From: Hungatella sp. UBA4396
GTDB lineage: Bacteria; Bacillota; Clostridia; Lachnospirales; Lachnospiraceae
Length of the DNA: 47,443 nucleotides
Assembly: GCA_002389905.1 (NCBI GenBank)
Contig: DGRE01000036.1
Location: 1 to 47,443, forward strand
Direction: 5' to 3'
Part shown: positions 17,553-25,422 of the stretch, piece by piece
Numbering within the stretch: the stretch's first letter is position 1
How the letters are laid out: the number at the start of each line of letters is the position of its first letter
Made by a program: the position numbers and the translations under genes
The notes under the pieces: model-generated
Told to the model about the DNA's origin: nothing
What the model saw: only the letters and a program-made list of their open reading frames with translations
Databases searched by the model: none

Positions 17553-17972
17553 ATTAATCAAATTGTATTGGTAAGTCATGGAACAATGGCGGAAGGTATG
17601 TACAATGCTGCAAAAATGGTTTTTGGAAATCTGCCGGGCGTTTCATACCTTTGTCTGACAGAGGAGAAAGATATTGAGACATTCCAGAGAGAATTAGGAA
17701 TACTGCTTGAAGGGTTGAACAGGGAGGAGCCGGTTACTGTTCTTTGTGACATCTCCGGCGGTTCTCCCTATAACACTACGCTGGAGCTGCTGGCAAAATC
17801 GGGGGACCTGGACAGGGCCAGAGTAGTCTCCGGCATGAATCTGCCGCTCCTGCTGCTTGTTCTGTCAGCAGAGGACAATAGCTGGAAAACGGTGGAGAGA
17901 TGTGCAAAAGAAGCACAAGGCAGCCTGCATTTGTTTGAGATGCAGCGGGAAGCCGATGATGAGGAACTATAG
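17553..17972 (+). CDS. PTS EIIA component, mannose/fructose family, apparent AUU start
   Basis: A 139-residue EIIA of the mannose family. The phosphorylated residue is His9 in LVSHGTMAEGM, and the DISGGSPYN motif follows near residue 67. It passes phosphate from HPr to the EIIB downstream. The start is unusual. GGAGG at 17541-17545 is seven bases before an ATT at 17553. No ATG, GTG or TTG lies between the in-frame TAA at 17520 and this point. The first canonical codon, TTG at 17568, is 22 bases from GGAGG and would remove the first beta strand. AUU initiation is therefore the best reading, and would make translation weak or IF3-sensitive. Confidence 0.8.
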   Translation: MNQIVLVSHGTMAEGMYNAAKMVFGNLPGVSYLCLTEEKDIETFQRELGILLEGLNREEPVTVLCDISGGSPYNTTLELLAKSGDLDRARVVSGMNLPLLLLVLSAEDNSWKTVERCAKEAQGSLHLFEMQREADDEEL

Positions 17973-18026
17973 CAGAAGCTTCTCTTCACATGGGCTTGAA
18001 GAAAAATAAAAAGGAGGTATTGAGGG

Positions 18027-18515
18027 GTGGCAATCAGTTTTATAAGAATTGACGACAGAATCATTCATGGACAGATTATAATTCGCTGGTCTACGGAATA
18101 TCCCTGCGATGGCATCATTGCAGTGGATGATAAGGCGGCATCCAATGAAGTGATTAAAAATGCTCTGCTTGCGGCATCTACAAAGAAAACATTTATCTGG
18201 AGCCGTGAAAAGTTCCGCTCAAAGATGGATGAGGCGGTGGCAAGCAACAAGAACTATTTTGTTATTACCAAGACACCCGATACCATGGCAGAACTGCTGG
18301 TTGATTATGGTTTGAAGGTAAACACCGGTATTTTAAATGTAGGGCCGCAAAGTGCCCGGCAGAATACCATCAGGGTCAATAAAAATGCGGATATCACCAA
18401 GGAAGATGTGGTCAGCTATGAGCGGATTCATCAGGCTGGCTATGAAATAGAGTTCCAGCTGGTTCCTGATTTTACAAAGGTGAGGTGGAGCGATGTCAGG
18501 CAGAAACTACTATAA
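18027..18515 (+). CDS. PTS EIIB component, mannose/fructose family
   Basis: A 162-residue cytoplasmic EIIB. The phosphorylated His lies in RIDDRIIHGQ (His15 region), and the IAVDDKAA motif follows. It takes phosphate from EIIA and transfers it to the sugar carried by EIIC/EIID. Translation begins at GTG (18027) with AAGGAGG nine bases upstream. It is the second gene of the four-gene PTS operon. Confidence 0.92.
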   Translation: MAISFIRIDDRIIHGQIIIRWSTEYPCDGIIAVDDKAASNEVIKNALLAASTKKTFIWSREKFRSKMDEAVASNKNYFVITKTPDTMAELLVDYGLKVNTGILNVGPQSARQNTIRVNKNADITKEDVVSYERIHQAGYEIEFQLVPDFTKVRWSDVRQKLL

Positions 18516-18543
18516 TTATTTGACTATTTAGGGGGATATTATT

Positions 18544-19365
18544 ATGCAGATAAACATAATACAAACAGTTTTAATCGGTATTTTATCGTATCTGGGTTCT
18601 TTGTCATGCCCTTGGGCACTGGGATTGACTGGCGGCTGGTACACTCTTTCCAGACCGTTGATTTCCGGCTTTTTGATCGGACTGATCATGGGGGATATTC
18701 AGACCGGCATCATCGTTGGAGTCGCGGTACAGGTGGTGTATATCGCACTGGTTACTCCGGGCGGACAGATGCCCCAGGATTTGAATGCAGCGGCATACAT
18801 AGGTGTGGGACTGGGAATTATGGCGGTGAAATCCAATGCAACAGTGGAATCAGCGGTGGCCATTGCCACGGCTGTAGGAGCGATCGGAACCATTTTCCAT
18901 AATTTCATGATGATGACCAATTCCTTCTGGAATGCAAGAGCCATGAAGTGTGCGGAGAATGGAGATTATAAAGGACTGGCCTTCAATCACTGGGTGGGAC
19001 CTCAGGTGCTGCAATTTTGCTATCGAGTGATTCCTACCGCAGCCATTCTGTATTTCGGCCAGGGGCTGGCGTTGGAGATTACTGCCATGTTTCCCGTGGA
19101 TTCTTTTGTCATGAGAGCGCTGACAGCTATTGGCGGCATGCTGCCGGCAGTGGGAGTTGCCATTCTTTTAAAACAGGTTACCAAGAAAAATATTGAGATT
19201 ATCAGATTCCTGTTTGGATTTGCATTGGTTGCAGCATTGGGGATCAATATGATTACTATTGCTATTTTTGGTGCATTTTTCGCATACAGCTATTTCCTGT
19301 ATACCCAGAAAGACAATGCGGTCAAAGTTTCTGTGGCATCAGATGATATGGAGGAGGAACTGTAA
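18544..19365 (+). CDS. PTS EIIC component, mannose/fructose family (ManY/AgaC-like)
   Basis: A 273-residue membrane permease of the mannose-family PTS. It starts with a hydrophobic segment and has the GGWYTLSRPLISGFLIGL and GDIQTGIIVGVAVQ segments found at the N-terminus of ManY/AgaC-type proteins. The TPGGQMPQDLNAAAYIG loop is conserved. It forms the sugar channel together with EIID, encoded one base after its stop. Substrate specificity cannot be read from the sequence; mannose, fructose, amino sugars and N-acetylgalactosamine are handled by relatives. Confidence 0.92.
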   Translation: MQINIIQTVLIGILSYLGSLSCPWALGLTGGWYTLSRPLISGFLIGLIMGDIQTGIIVGVAVQVVYIALVTPGGQMPQDLNAAAYIGVGLGIMAVKSNATVESAVAIATAVGAIGTIFHNFMMMTNSFWNARAMKCAENGDYKGLAFNHWVGPQVLQFCYRVIPTAAILYFGQGLALEITAMFPVDSFVMRALTAIGGMLPAVGVAILLKQVTKKNIEIIRFLFGFALVAALGINMITIAIFGAFFAYSYFLYTQKDNAVKVSVASDDMEEEL

Positions 19366-19366
19366 T

Positions 19367-20179
19367 ATGAAAAAAATCAGCAAGAGCACATTAAGGAAAA
19401 GCTGGCTTCGTTGGCTGTGCGGCAATTTGTCTTCCATGTCTTTTCAATGGCTGGAGGCTTTTGGATTTGCCGATTCTATGGGGCCGGTCATCAAGGAATT
19501 GTATGGCAATGACAAGGAAGAGGAAAAACAAGCTTTAAAACGTCACTGTGCGTTTTATAATACGGAGCCGCAGATCGGCAGCATTGTCAACGGCATTGCT
19601 TGCGGTCTGGAGGAGGAACGGGCTAACGGAGCGGATATTGACGATGAGGTAATCAACAGCATCAAGCTGGGCCTTATGGGACCTTTGGCAGGTATCGGCG
19701 ATGCCATGGTTCCAGGCATGTTCGTGCCGCTGCTGTTATCCATTGCTATCGGCCTTTCCCAAGGCGGGAGCGCATTGGGACCGCTTTTTTACATAGTGAC
19801 CTTCATGACTTCCGTGACAGTGGCAAGCTATTATCTCTTTATGAAGGGATACCAGATGGGGACTAAATCGGTGAACCTGATTGTAGGGGAAGCTTCCCAG
19901 AGAATCCGTGAGGCTTTTAATCTGTTAGGTGCCATTGTAGTCGGTGGAGTTGGGGCATCCTATGTAAACATCAATTCGATTATGAACATTCAGACCGGAA
20001 ATTCCGAGTCGACGGTTGTGGTAAATGATGTGTTAAATGGCATTTTCCCCAAATTGCTGCCTTTAATCACAGTTCTTTTATGCTGGTGGTTGATGTCGAA
20101 AAAGAAAATGTCCGCACTTAAGGTTATGGGCGTGCTGGTTGTTATTTCTTTTGTGGGAGTGGCAGTAGGATTTTTCTAG
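19367..20179 (+). CDS. PTS EIID component, mannose/fructose family (ManZ/AgaD-like)
   Basis: A 270-residue EIID. It has the characteristic N-terminal FQWLEAFGFADSM segment, the HCAFYNTEPQIGSIVNGI motif and LKLGLMGPLAGIGDAMV-type loop residues, then a transmembrane C-terminal half. It completes the A-B-C-D set. The ATG at 19367, GAGGAGG upstream and overlap with the EIIC end show translational coupling. The longer upstream frame overlaps EIIC and is not used. Confidence 0.92.
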   Translation: MKKISKSTLRKSWLRWLCGNLSSMSFQWLEAFGFADSMGPVIKELYGNDKEEEKQALKRHCAFYNTEPQIGSIVNGIACGLEEERANGADIDDEVINSIKLGLMGPLAGIGDAMVPGMFVPLLLSIAIGLSQGGSALGPLFYIVTFMTSVTVASYYLFMKGYQMGTKSVNLIVGEASQRIREAFNLLGAIVVGGVGASYVNINSIMNIQTGNSESTVVVNDVLNGIFPKLLPLITVLLCWWLMSKKKMSALKVMGVLVVISFVGVAVGFF

Positions 20180-20213
20180 GTACTATAAACTTATGACAGG
20201 CTGCAAGTGAACG

Positions 20214-20242
20214 TTGACAAGTGAAAGGGGATTACTTATTAT
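20214..20242 (+). promoter_or_regulatory. Promoter of gntR
   Basis: TTGACA at 20214-20219 and TATTAT at 20237-20242 are 17 bases apart, identical in layout to the PTS promoter at 17473. Confidence 0.75.
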
Positions 20243-20260
20243 AATGTTATAGCGTTTAAT
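20239..20260. promoter_or_regulatory. Second candidate GntR operator (imperfect)
   Basis: The 22 bases match the centre of the PTS palindrome at about 14 positions, including TGTTATA and a following C. The sequence starts at the same offset from the -10. Autoregulation of gntR is inferred. Confidence 0.6.
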
Positions 20261-20309
20261 TGAGTGAGATCCGCATAAAGGCACTTTATAAGCAGACGCG
20301 GAAAGGCAG

Positions 20310-21050
20310 ATGTCAGGAATGGAAAAATTAAATACGTCAAAAAGCGCACCACCCTTATATATACAGATCAGTGATATCCTGCGCAACAAGATTTTGAAGA
20401 AAGAATATGAGCTTGACAGCATCATCCCCAGCGAGACGGAGCTGCAGGGTATGTATCAGGTGAGCCGTATCACAGCGAGACAGGCGATCCAGGAATTAGA
20501 GAAGGAAGGTCTGGTAAAGCGGGCAAGAGGAAAAGGAACGGTAGTTATCTATCAGAAGACCATTGAGGAGTTCCTTACGAGAATCTACAGCTTTACGGAC
20601 GAGATGAAGGAGAAGGGCATTGAACCTGGAACCAGTTACGCTCATATTGAGGTGGTCAAGGCAGATGCCAAGCTGGCCGGCGTGTTTCACATCGAACCGG
20701 GGGCTCCGTTATACCGTCTGGAGAGAGTGAGAACCGGAGACGGAAATCCTATCGTTATATTTCAGTCCTATTTTCATATGAACAGGCAGCTTCCCTTGGA
20801 TGATGAACTGTATTATGGGAGCCTGTATGCAATGCTGGAGGAAATGGATATCAGGCCGGTTAAGATTATGGAAAAACTCAGTTGTATCATGCCAGACAGT
20901 CATACTCAAAGGCTGTTGAGTATGAAAAAAACCATACCGGTTCTGCTGAGGGTTCGAACCTCTTATGACAGGAATGACGAGGTGGTGGAGTATACCGTCA
21001 GCCTGTACAGGGGAGACCGGTATTCTTACTATGTTGAAATCAAGAAGTAG
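20310..21050 (+). CDS. GntR-family regulator, HutC/UTRA type
   Basis: A 246-residue repressor-type protein. The N-terminal winged helix has the GntR pattern PLYIQISDILRNKI and SETELQGMYQVSRITARQAI...LEKEGLVKRARGKGTVV (residues ~14-75). The C-terminal UTRA domain (~95-246) binds small sugar-phosphate ligands in relatives. It lies between the PTS genes and the isomerase genes, so a phosphorylated product of the PTS is the likely inducer. Two starts, ATG 20310 and ATG 20319, are possible. A strong terminator follows. Confidence 0.9.
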   Translation: MSGMEKLNTSKSAPPLYIQISDILRNKILKKEYELDSIIPSETELQGMYQVSRITARQAIQELEKEGLVKRARGKGTVVIYQKTIEEFLTRIYSFTDEMKEKGIEPGTSYAHIEVVKADAKLAGVFHIEPGAPLYRLERVRTGDGNPIVIFQSYFHMNRQLPLDDELYYGSLYAMLEEMDIRPVKIMEKLSCIMPDSHTQRLLSMKKTIPVLLRVRTSYDRNDEVVEYTVSLYRGDRYSYYVEIKK

Positions 21051-21068
21051 ATCGGAGAAGCATAGGGA

Positions 21069-21109
21069 ATGGGAGTGCGGCAGTGGGTACTGCTGCACTC
21101 CCATTTTTA
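21069..21109 (+). terminator. Strong terminator between gntR and the isomerase genes
   Basis: A 16-bp stem (21069-21084 with 21089-21104, one G-U pair) has a 4-nt loop and a TTTTT tail. Only about 50 bases remain before the isomerase start, and I saw no clear promoter there. Read-through or antitermination may be needed. Confidence 0.85.
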
Positions 21110-21161
21110 AAAACAGGTTCAGTGTATATGGAGAGGATTAAGAAGGAAAGGGGAGAACAAA

Positions 21162-21938
21162 ATGAATTTTTATCCAGGCTTTAAAATTATACCACAGTCC
21201 AATCCCATTGGATTCACCTATGGGGAGGGAGTATTCGGTCCTGTACCGGAGATCCGTCGGCTGGATGACATCCGTGCATCTTTGGCGGACCCGGCTTGCG
21301 GTGGGCCGGAGGAACTTTATGCCATATCCATGGACGTAGGGTGTGAAGAAGACAGGAAGGATATGGAACGGCGCAACCTGCTTTATGGAGCGGTTGTCTA
21401 TGGGGCAGGAGTCATCGGTAAGGAGCCGGTCCGCTCTCAGGGCCATAGCCATGGGATCAGCCCTTCCTGCGGATATTCCACGCCTGAGGTCTATGAAATA
21501 TGGGACGGCGAAGCCATTGTTTATATGCAGGAGTCCGGAGAAGATGATCCGGGTAATTGCTATGCGGTCCGCGCAAAGGCCGGAGACGTGGTGATCGTGC
21601 CCCCTGGCTGGGTTCATGCAACAATAAACGCTGACGTGTCGAGAAACATGTGTTTCGGAGCATGGTGTGTCAGGGATTACGGATTTGAGTATGAGGCGGT
21701 AAGGAGCCATGGGGGAGTCGCTTATTTTCCATACGTTGAGAAAAAGGATATTTTGTGGAGAAAAAACCATAAGTACCAAGGGGGGAGTCTGGTAGAGAAA
21801 ACACCAAGAGAGTATACGGAATTTGGAATCAGCAAGGGGGTTCCTATTTATACTCAGTATCAGGAGAATAAAGAAAAGTTTTCCTTTATAACAAAGCCGC
21901 AGGATTATAAAAGGATATGGGAGGAGTTTCAGCCATGA
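21162..21938 (+). CDS. Cupin-type glucose-6-phosphate isomerase (first of two)
   Basis: A 258-residue protein of the cupin PGI family (PF06560), otherwise best known from archaea. The metal-binding motif is visible: GHSHG with H95 and H97, then PEVYEI with E109, and the downstream VPPGWVHA with H152. The family interconverts glucose-6-phosphate and fructose-6-phosphate with a divalent metal. It starts the isomerase operon, preceded by AAGGAAAGGGGAG, and overlaps the next gene by 4 bases (ATGA). The PTS neighbour suggests it handles a PTS-derived hexose-6-phosphate, which may not be glucose. Confidence 0.85.
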   Translation: MNFYPGFKIIPQSNPIGFTYGEGVFGPVPEIRRLDDIRASLADPACGGPEELYAISMDVGCEEDRKDMERRNLLYGAVVYGAGVIGKEPVRSQGHSHGISPSCGYSTPEVYEIWDGEAIVYMQESGEDDPGNCYAVRAKAGDVVIVPPGWVHATINADVSRNMCFGAWCVRDYGFEYEAVRSHGGVAYFPYVEKKDILWRKNHKYQGGSLVEKTPREYTEFGISKGVPIYTQYQENKEKFSFITKPQDYKRIWEEFQP

Positions 21939-22489
21939 AGATCATAGAGCCAAAAGCAGTGCATGATTTTTATAATGGAGTAATTGAAGGAAAAACGGTG
22001 ACTACAAGCAGAAAGCTGTTAAGAGATATCCTGGCAGCTTATAAGGACCCGGATAAAGCAGAGGACCCGGATCGGGTGATGTATGAGGTCTATTGTTATG
22101 AGAATGAGGATAAGGATAACCTTCAGCCCGGAAGCTTAAACTGGGGACTTACGGTCATGTATCCGGAGCGCGTCAACGGGGAGTGCAATTTCACCAGGGG
22201 GCATATGCATGAGGATACCTCCTGTGGAGAATTTTATTTTGGCCTGGCAGGAGAAGGGCTTCTTCTTTTGATGGATTTGGAAGGAAATGCATGGGCGGAG
22301 AAGGTTTATCCCAATTCACTCCATTATGTCAAGGGGAAATTGGCTCATCGCCTGGTAAATACCGGGGATCAGGCGCTGAAGGTGGGAGCCTGCTGGCCGT
22401 CCGGTGCCGGTCATAACTATGAATGGGTGGAAAAGCATCCGTTTCCGGTGAGAGTTTATAAAAAGAATGGAGAAATAGTATGTATATAG
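21935..22489 (+). CDS. Cupin-type glucose-6-phosphate isomerase (second, diverged)
   Basis: A 184-residue cupin of the same PF06560 type but far diverged from its neighbour. Metal ligands are apparent in RGHMHED (H90, H92), CGEFYFGLAGEG (E99) and GKLAHRLVNTGD (H138). It resembles the archaeal-length PGI (about 190 residues) more than the first copy does. Start and stop overlap both neighbours, so the three isomerase genes are translationally coupled. Having two cupin PGIs in tandem is unusual; they may form a heteromer or act on different epimers. Confidence 0.82.
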   Translation: MKIIEPKAVHDFYNGVIEGKTVTTSRKLLRDILAAYKDPDKAEDPDRVMYEVYCYENEDKDNLQPGSLNWGLTVMYPERVNGECNFTRGHMHEDTSCGEFYFGLAGEGLLLLMDLEGNAWAEKVYPNSLHYVKGKLAHRLVNTGDQALKVGACWPSGAGHNYEWVEKHPFPVRVYKKNGEIVCI

Positions 22490-24216
22490 ACAGGAAATCC
22501 CAATATGATAAGTACCCGGAGATAAGAGTTCAGGGGTTTGATCGTGAGGTATTTGACGGATATGGGGAAATTTTAGAAGAATTAAAGTCAAAGATAAAGA
22601 AAACACCGTTTGTTTTGGTTGTGGACTGTTATCCCGGAGTCGATGATAAAGAAGTGCTGGCTGCCCTTTCCGGGCTGGGAGCAGATTGTCTGGTGCAGAC
22701 AGGAGAGGTCTTTAAGGAAGAAAAGATGATTCGGGAACAGTTAAAATACCAACTGACCGATGACCGGGTTTTCGGAAAGATATATGCAGGAGAGATTCTG
22801 GACTTCATGGACATGGTGAAATTGTCAAAGGCCAGGGAAGAAGTGGCGGAGGCCAAAGGCTTTACCATTGTTTATGGATTTGGTGCCTCCCTGGTGGCTC
22901 GGGGAGATATGTTGGTTTATCTGGATATGGCCAGATGGGAGATTCAGCTTCGTTACCGCAAGGGCATGGGAAACTACCAGGCGGATAATGGGGATGAAGA
23001 TATCCTGAAGAAGTATAAAAGAGGATTTTTTGTGGAATGGAGAATTGCCGACAAGCACAAGGCGCAGCTTTTTGAGAGAATGGATTATCTGATGGACACT
23101 AATAAGGCGGGAGCTCCCAAGATGATAAGCGGACGGGCCTTTTTGGCGGCTTTGGATAAGACTGCCAGACAGCCCTTCCGTACGGTGCCCTATTTTGATC
23201 CCGGAGTATGGGGAGGGCAATGGATGAAGGAGGTCTGCCAACTGGATAATTCCGAGGAAAATTATGCCTGGAGCTTTGATGGGGTGCCGGAGGAAAACAG
23301 CCTGTTGTTTAATTTTGACGGGGTATCGGTGGAGGTTCCCGCCATGGATCTGGTGCTGTACCAGCCGAAGCTGCTTTTAGGGGAGCAGGTTTACGCCCGT
23401 TTCGGAGCAGAATTCCCCATCCGCTTCGATTTCCTGGATACCATGGGCGGTCAGAAACTGAGTTTGCAGGTACATCCGCTGACCGATTACATAAAAAAGC
23501 AATTCGGTATGCAGTATACTCAGGATGAGAGTTATTATATCCTGGACGCAAAGGAGGACGCGGTAGTATATCTGGGGCTGAAGGAGGGCGTTGACAAGGA
23601 GGAAATGACCGGAGCGCTCAAGGATGCACAGGAAGGAAAATGTGACTTTGACGCGGAAAAATATATCAACCGTTTTCCTGCGAAAAAGCATGACCATTTC
23701 CTGATTCCGGCGGGCACCTGCCACTGCTCCGCAAGTAATGTCATGGTATTGGAGATCAGTGCGACTCCTTATATATTCACCTTCAAGCTATGGGATTGGG
23801 GACGTTTGGGGCTTGATGGAAAGCCCAGACCTATCCATATTGAACATGGGCTGAATGTAATCCAGTGGGACAGAACTACCAAATGGGTGGAGGAAAATCT
23901 GGTAGATGCCTGCTATACGCTGAAGGAGGAAGATGGATACAAAGAGGAGCACACAGGGCTTCATGAGCTGGAGTTTATTGAGACAAGGCGTTATTGGCTG
24001 GAACGTCCTGCAGAGTTCAATACAATGGGCACTGTCCACATGCTGAATCTGGTGGAAGGAACGGCTGCAGTGGTGGAGAGCCCATCGGGAGATTTTGAGC
24101 CATATGAGGTACATTATGCGGAGACATTTATTGTGCCGGCAAGTGTGGGCCCATACCGGGTGAGTCCGTTAAAGGAGAATGAAAGGATAGGTTTGATCAA
24201 GGCATATGTCAGATAA
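22480..24216 (+). CDS. Class I mannose-6-phosphate isomerase-like protein with extra N-terminal domain
   Basis: A 578-residue two-part protein. The C-terminal ~330 residues look like class I phosphomannose isomerase. Zinc-site residues are in SLQVHP (Q330, H332), PAGTCHCS and VMVLEISATPY, and WDWGR follows. The N-terminal ~220 residues resemble the fold of uridine-kinase/phosphoribulokinase P-loop proteins, with FVLVVDCYPGVDD where the P-loop would be. The nucleotide-binding Gly-Lys-Ser/Thr is absent, so I infer no kinase activity. Expected role: aldose-6-phosphate/ketose-6-phosphate isomerisation in this PTS pathway. It overlaps both flanking genes (10 and 11 bases). Confidence 0.8.
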   Translation: MYIDRKSQYDKYPEIRVQGFDREVFDGYGEILEELKSKIKKTPFVLVVDCYPGVDDKEVLAALSGLGADCLVQTGEVFKEEKMIREQLKYQLTDDRVFGKIYAGEILDFMDMVKLSKAREEVAEAKGFTIVYGFGASLVARGDMLVYLDMARWEIQLRYRKGMGNYQADNGDEDILKKYKRGFFVEWRIADKHKAQLFERMDYLMDTNKAGAPKMISGRAFLAALDKTARQPFRTVPYFDPGVWGGQWMKEVCQLDNSEENYAWSFDGVPEENSLLFNFDGVSVEVPAMDLVLYQPKLLLGEQVYARFGAEFPIRFDFLDTMGGQKLSLQVHPLTDYIKKQFGMQYTQDESYYILDAKEDAVVYLGLKEGVDKEEMTGALKDAQEGKCDFDAEKYINRFPAKKHDHFLIPAGTCHCSASNVMVLEISATPYIFTFKLWDWGRLGLDGKPRPIHIEHGLNVIQWDRTTKWVEENLVDACYTLKEEDGYKEEHTGLHELEFIETRRYWLERPAEFNTMGTVHMLNLVEGTAAVVESPSGDFEPYEVHYAETFIVPASVGPYRVSPLKENERIGLIKAYVR

Positions 24217-25045
24217 CGTTTACGGTGCAAAGCTTCGCCTGGTGGCCTTGGATATGGACGGAACGGCTCTTAAGTCTGACGGACAGGTGTCGCCGGGAAC
24301 CATAGAAGCACTAAAGGAGTGGATAAAAGAAGGAGGTCTGGTGGTGCCGGCTTCGGGAAGGACTTATGGCTGGATTCCTGAGGAGATTTTAGGGTTGGGA
24401 GTTCCTTATGTGATATCCGGCAACGGTGCCTCTGTTATTGATACGGAAACCGGGGAGTATATGTATGAGAGCAGAATTAAGCTTAAAGAGGGCATAGATC
24501 TGCTGGATTATTTGCTGACCGAAAACGGCCAGTGTTATTTTCAGCAGAGAGATCAGTATTATGAGGACGGTAATCGCTCAGAAGAAATGGAGGAGAAGCA
24601 TCCTTATATGGCATCAGCGGGCTTTTCGAGGGAAGGGAAGCTTAAGAATTTGCTTGAATTTTTGAAAGAGAAGGGGGAAGATATCCAGAAGATCGGGTTT
24701 ATGGCCTTTGACGAGGATACGGAAAAAAGAGTGCTGGCATGCGGCAGACGTTTTACGGACTTCTGTATTTTGAGAACAGGATGGATGTGCCTGGAGTTTA
24801 ACCGAAAGGGAACCTCCAAAGGAGAGGCGCTGAAATACCTGTGCCATAGTATTGGAATAAAACAGGAACAGGTGATGGCCATTGGGGATAGTGAAAATGA
24901 TGTGGAGATGCTCGCTTGCGCCGGAATCGGTGTAGCTATGGGAAATGCCCCGGCAGAGGTGAAAAAGGCAGCGGATATTGTTACAAAAACCAATGACGAG
25001 GAGGGGGTGACCTGGATATTGAGGCGCGTTCTTCGGAGATCATAG
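24206..25045 (+). CDS. HAD-superfamily Cof-type phosphatase
   Basis: A 279-residue cytoplasmic HAD phosphatase, Cof/IIB subfamily. Motif I is LDMDGT (D16, D18). Motif II is the Ser/Thr in PASGRT. The C-terminal motif is GDSENDVEML followed by GVAMGNA. Such enzymes remove phosphate from sugar phosphates. It is the last gene of the isomerase operon, overlapping the PMI-like gene by 11 bases, and is followed by a hairpin. It may dephosphorylate an excess or side product of the PTS pathway. Confidence 0.9.
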   Translation: MSDNVYGAKLRLVALDMDGTALKSDGQVSPGTIEALKEWIKEGGLVVPASGRTYGWIPEEILGLGVPYVISGNGASVIDTETGEYMYESRIKLKEGIDLLDYLLTENGQCYFQQRDQYYEDGNRSEEMEEKHPYMASAGFSREGKLKNLLEFLKEKGEDIQKIGFMAFDEDTEKRVLACGRRFTDFCILRTGWMCLEFNRKGTSKGEALKYLCHSIGIKQEQVMAIGDSENDVEMLACAGIGVAMGNAPAEVKKAADIVTKTNDEEGVTWILRRVLRRS

Positions 25046-25126
25046 GGGATAAAGGATGATGTTGCCGAAAAGGAGTATAACAGAAAACTGTAAAGAAATC
25101 CGGTGTATTTATAAAGAGAACAAATG

Positions 25127-25160
25127 AAGCGCCATGACCAGTGTTTAGAGCATGGCGCTT
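25127..25160 (+). terminator. Terminator of the isomerase operon
   Basis: A 10-bp perfect stem (25127-25136 with 25151-25160) with a 14-nt loop lies about 80 bases after the phosphatase stop. The T-run is short. Confidence 0.65.
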
Positions 25161-25168
25161 TACTGCGT

Positions 25169-25294
25169 TTATTTTATCCTTTTTTCTAAAATAGAAATCC
25201 CTTGATACAAAATTGCCGATACAATACAGAGAATCACAATACTCATCACCACCAGGTCCATCTTAAAGAGCAGTGAGTATAAAATGATATGATT
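25169..25294 (-). pseudogene. Permease 3'-end relic, copy A
   Basis: Read on the minus strand, this encodes the last ~42 residues of an ABC permease (NHIILYSLLFKMDLVV..., ending LEKRIK) with its own stop TAA at 25169-25171. Bases 25232-25267 are identical over 36 positions to 45750-45785 in the intact permease gene. The rest of the gene is absent. The remainder of this intergenic region (to 25422) holds nothing else I can name. Confidence 0.75.
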
Positions 25295-25422
25295 GGGCAT
25301 AACGAGGTATCGTTGATATTAAAGCAAAAAGATAATTACCATTAATAATGTAAAAATACGGTGGTATGCGGTACAACCCTCCATCTGCTTATCAGTCTGT
25401 TTTTTGAAGTTTTATAGAACAA

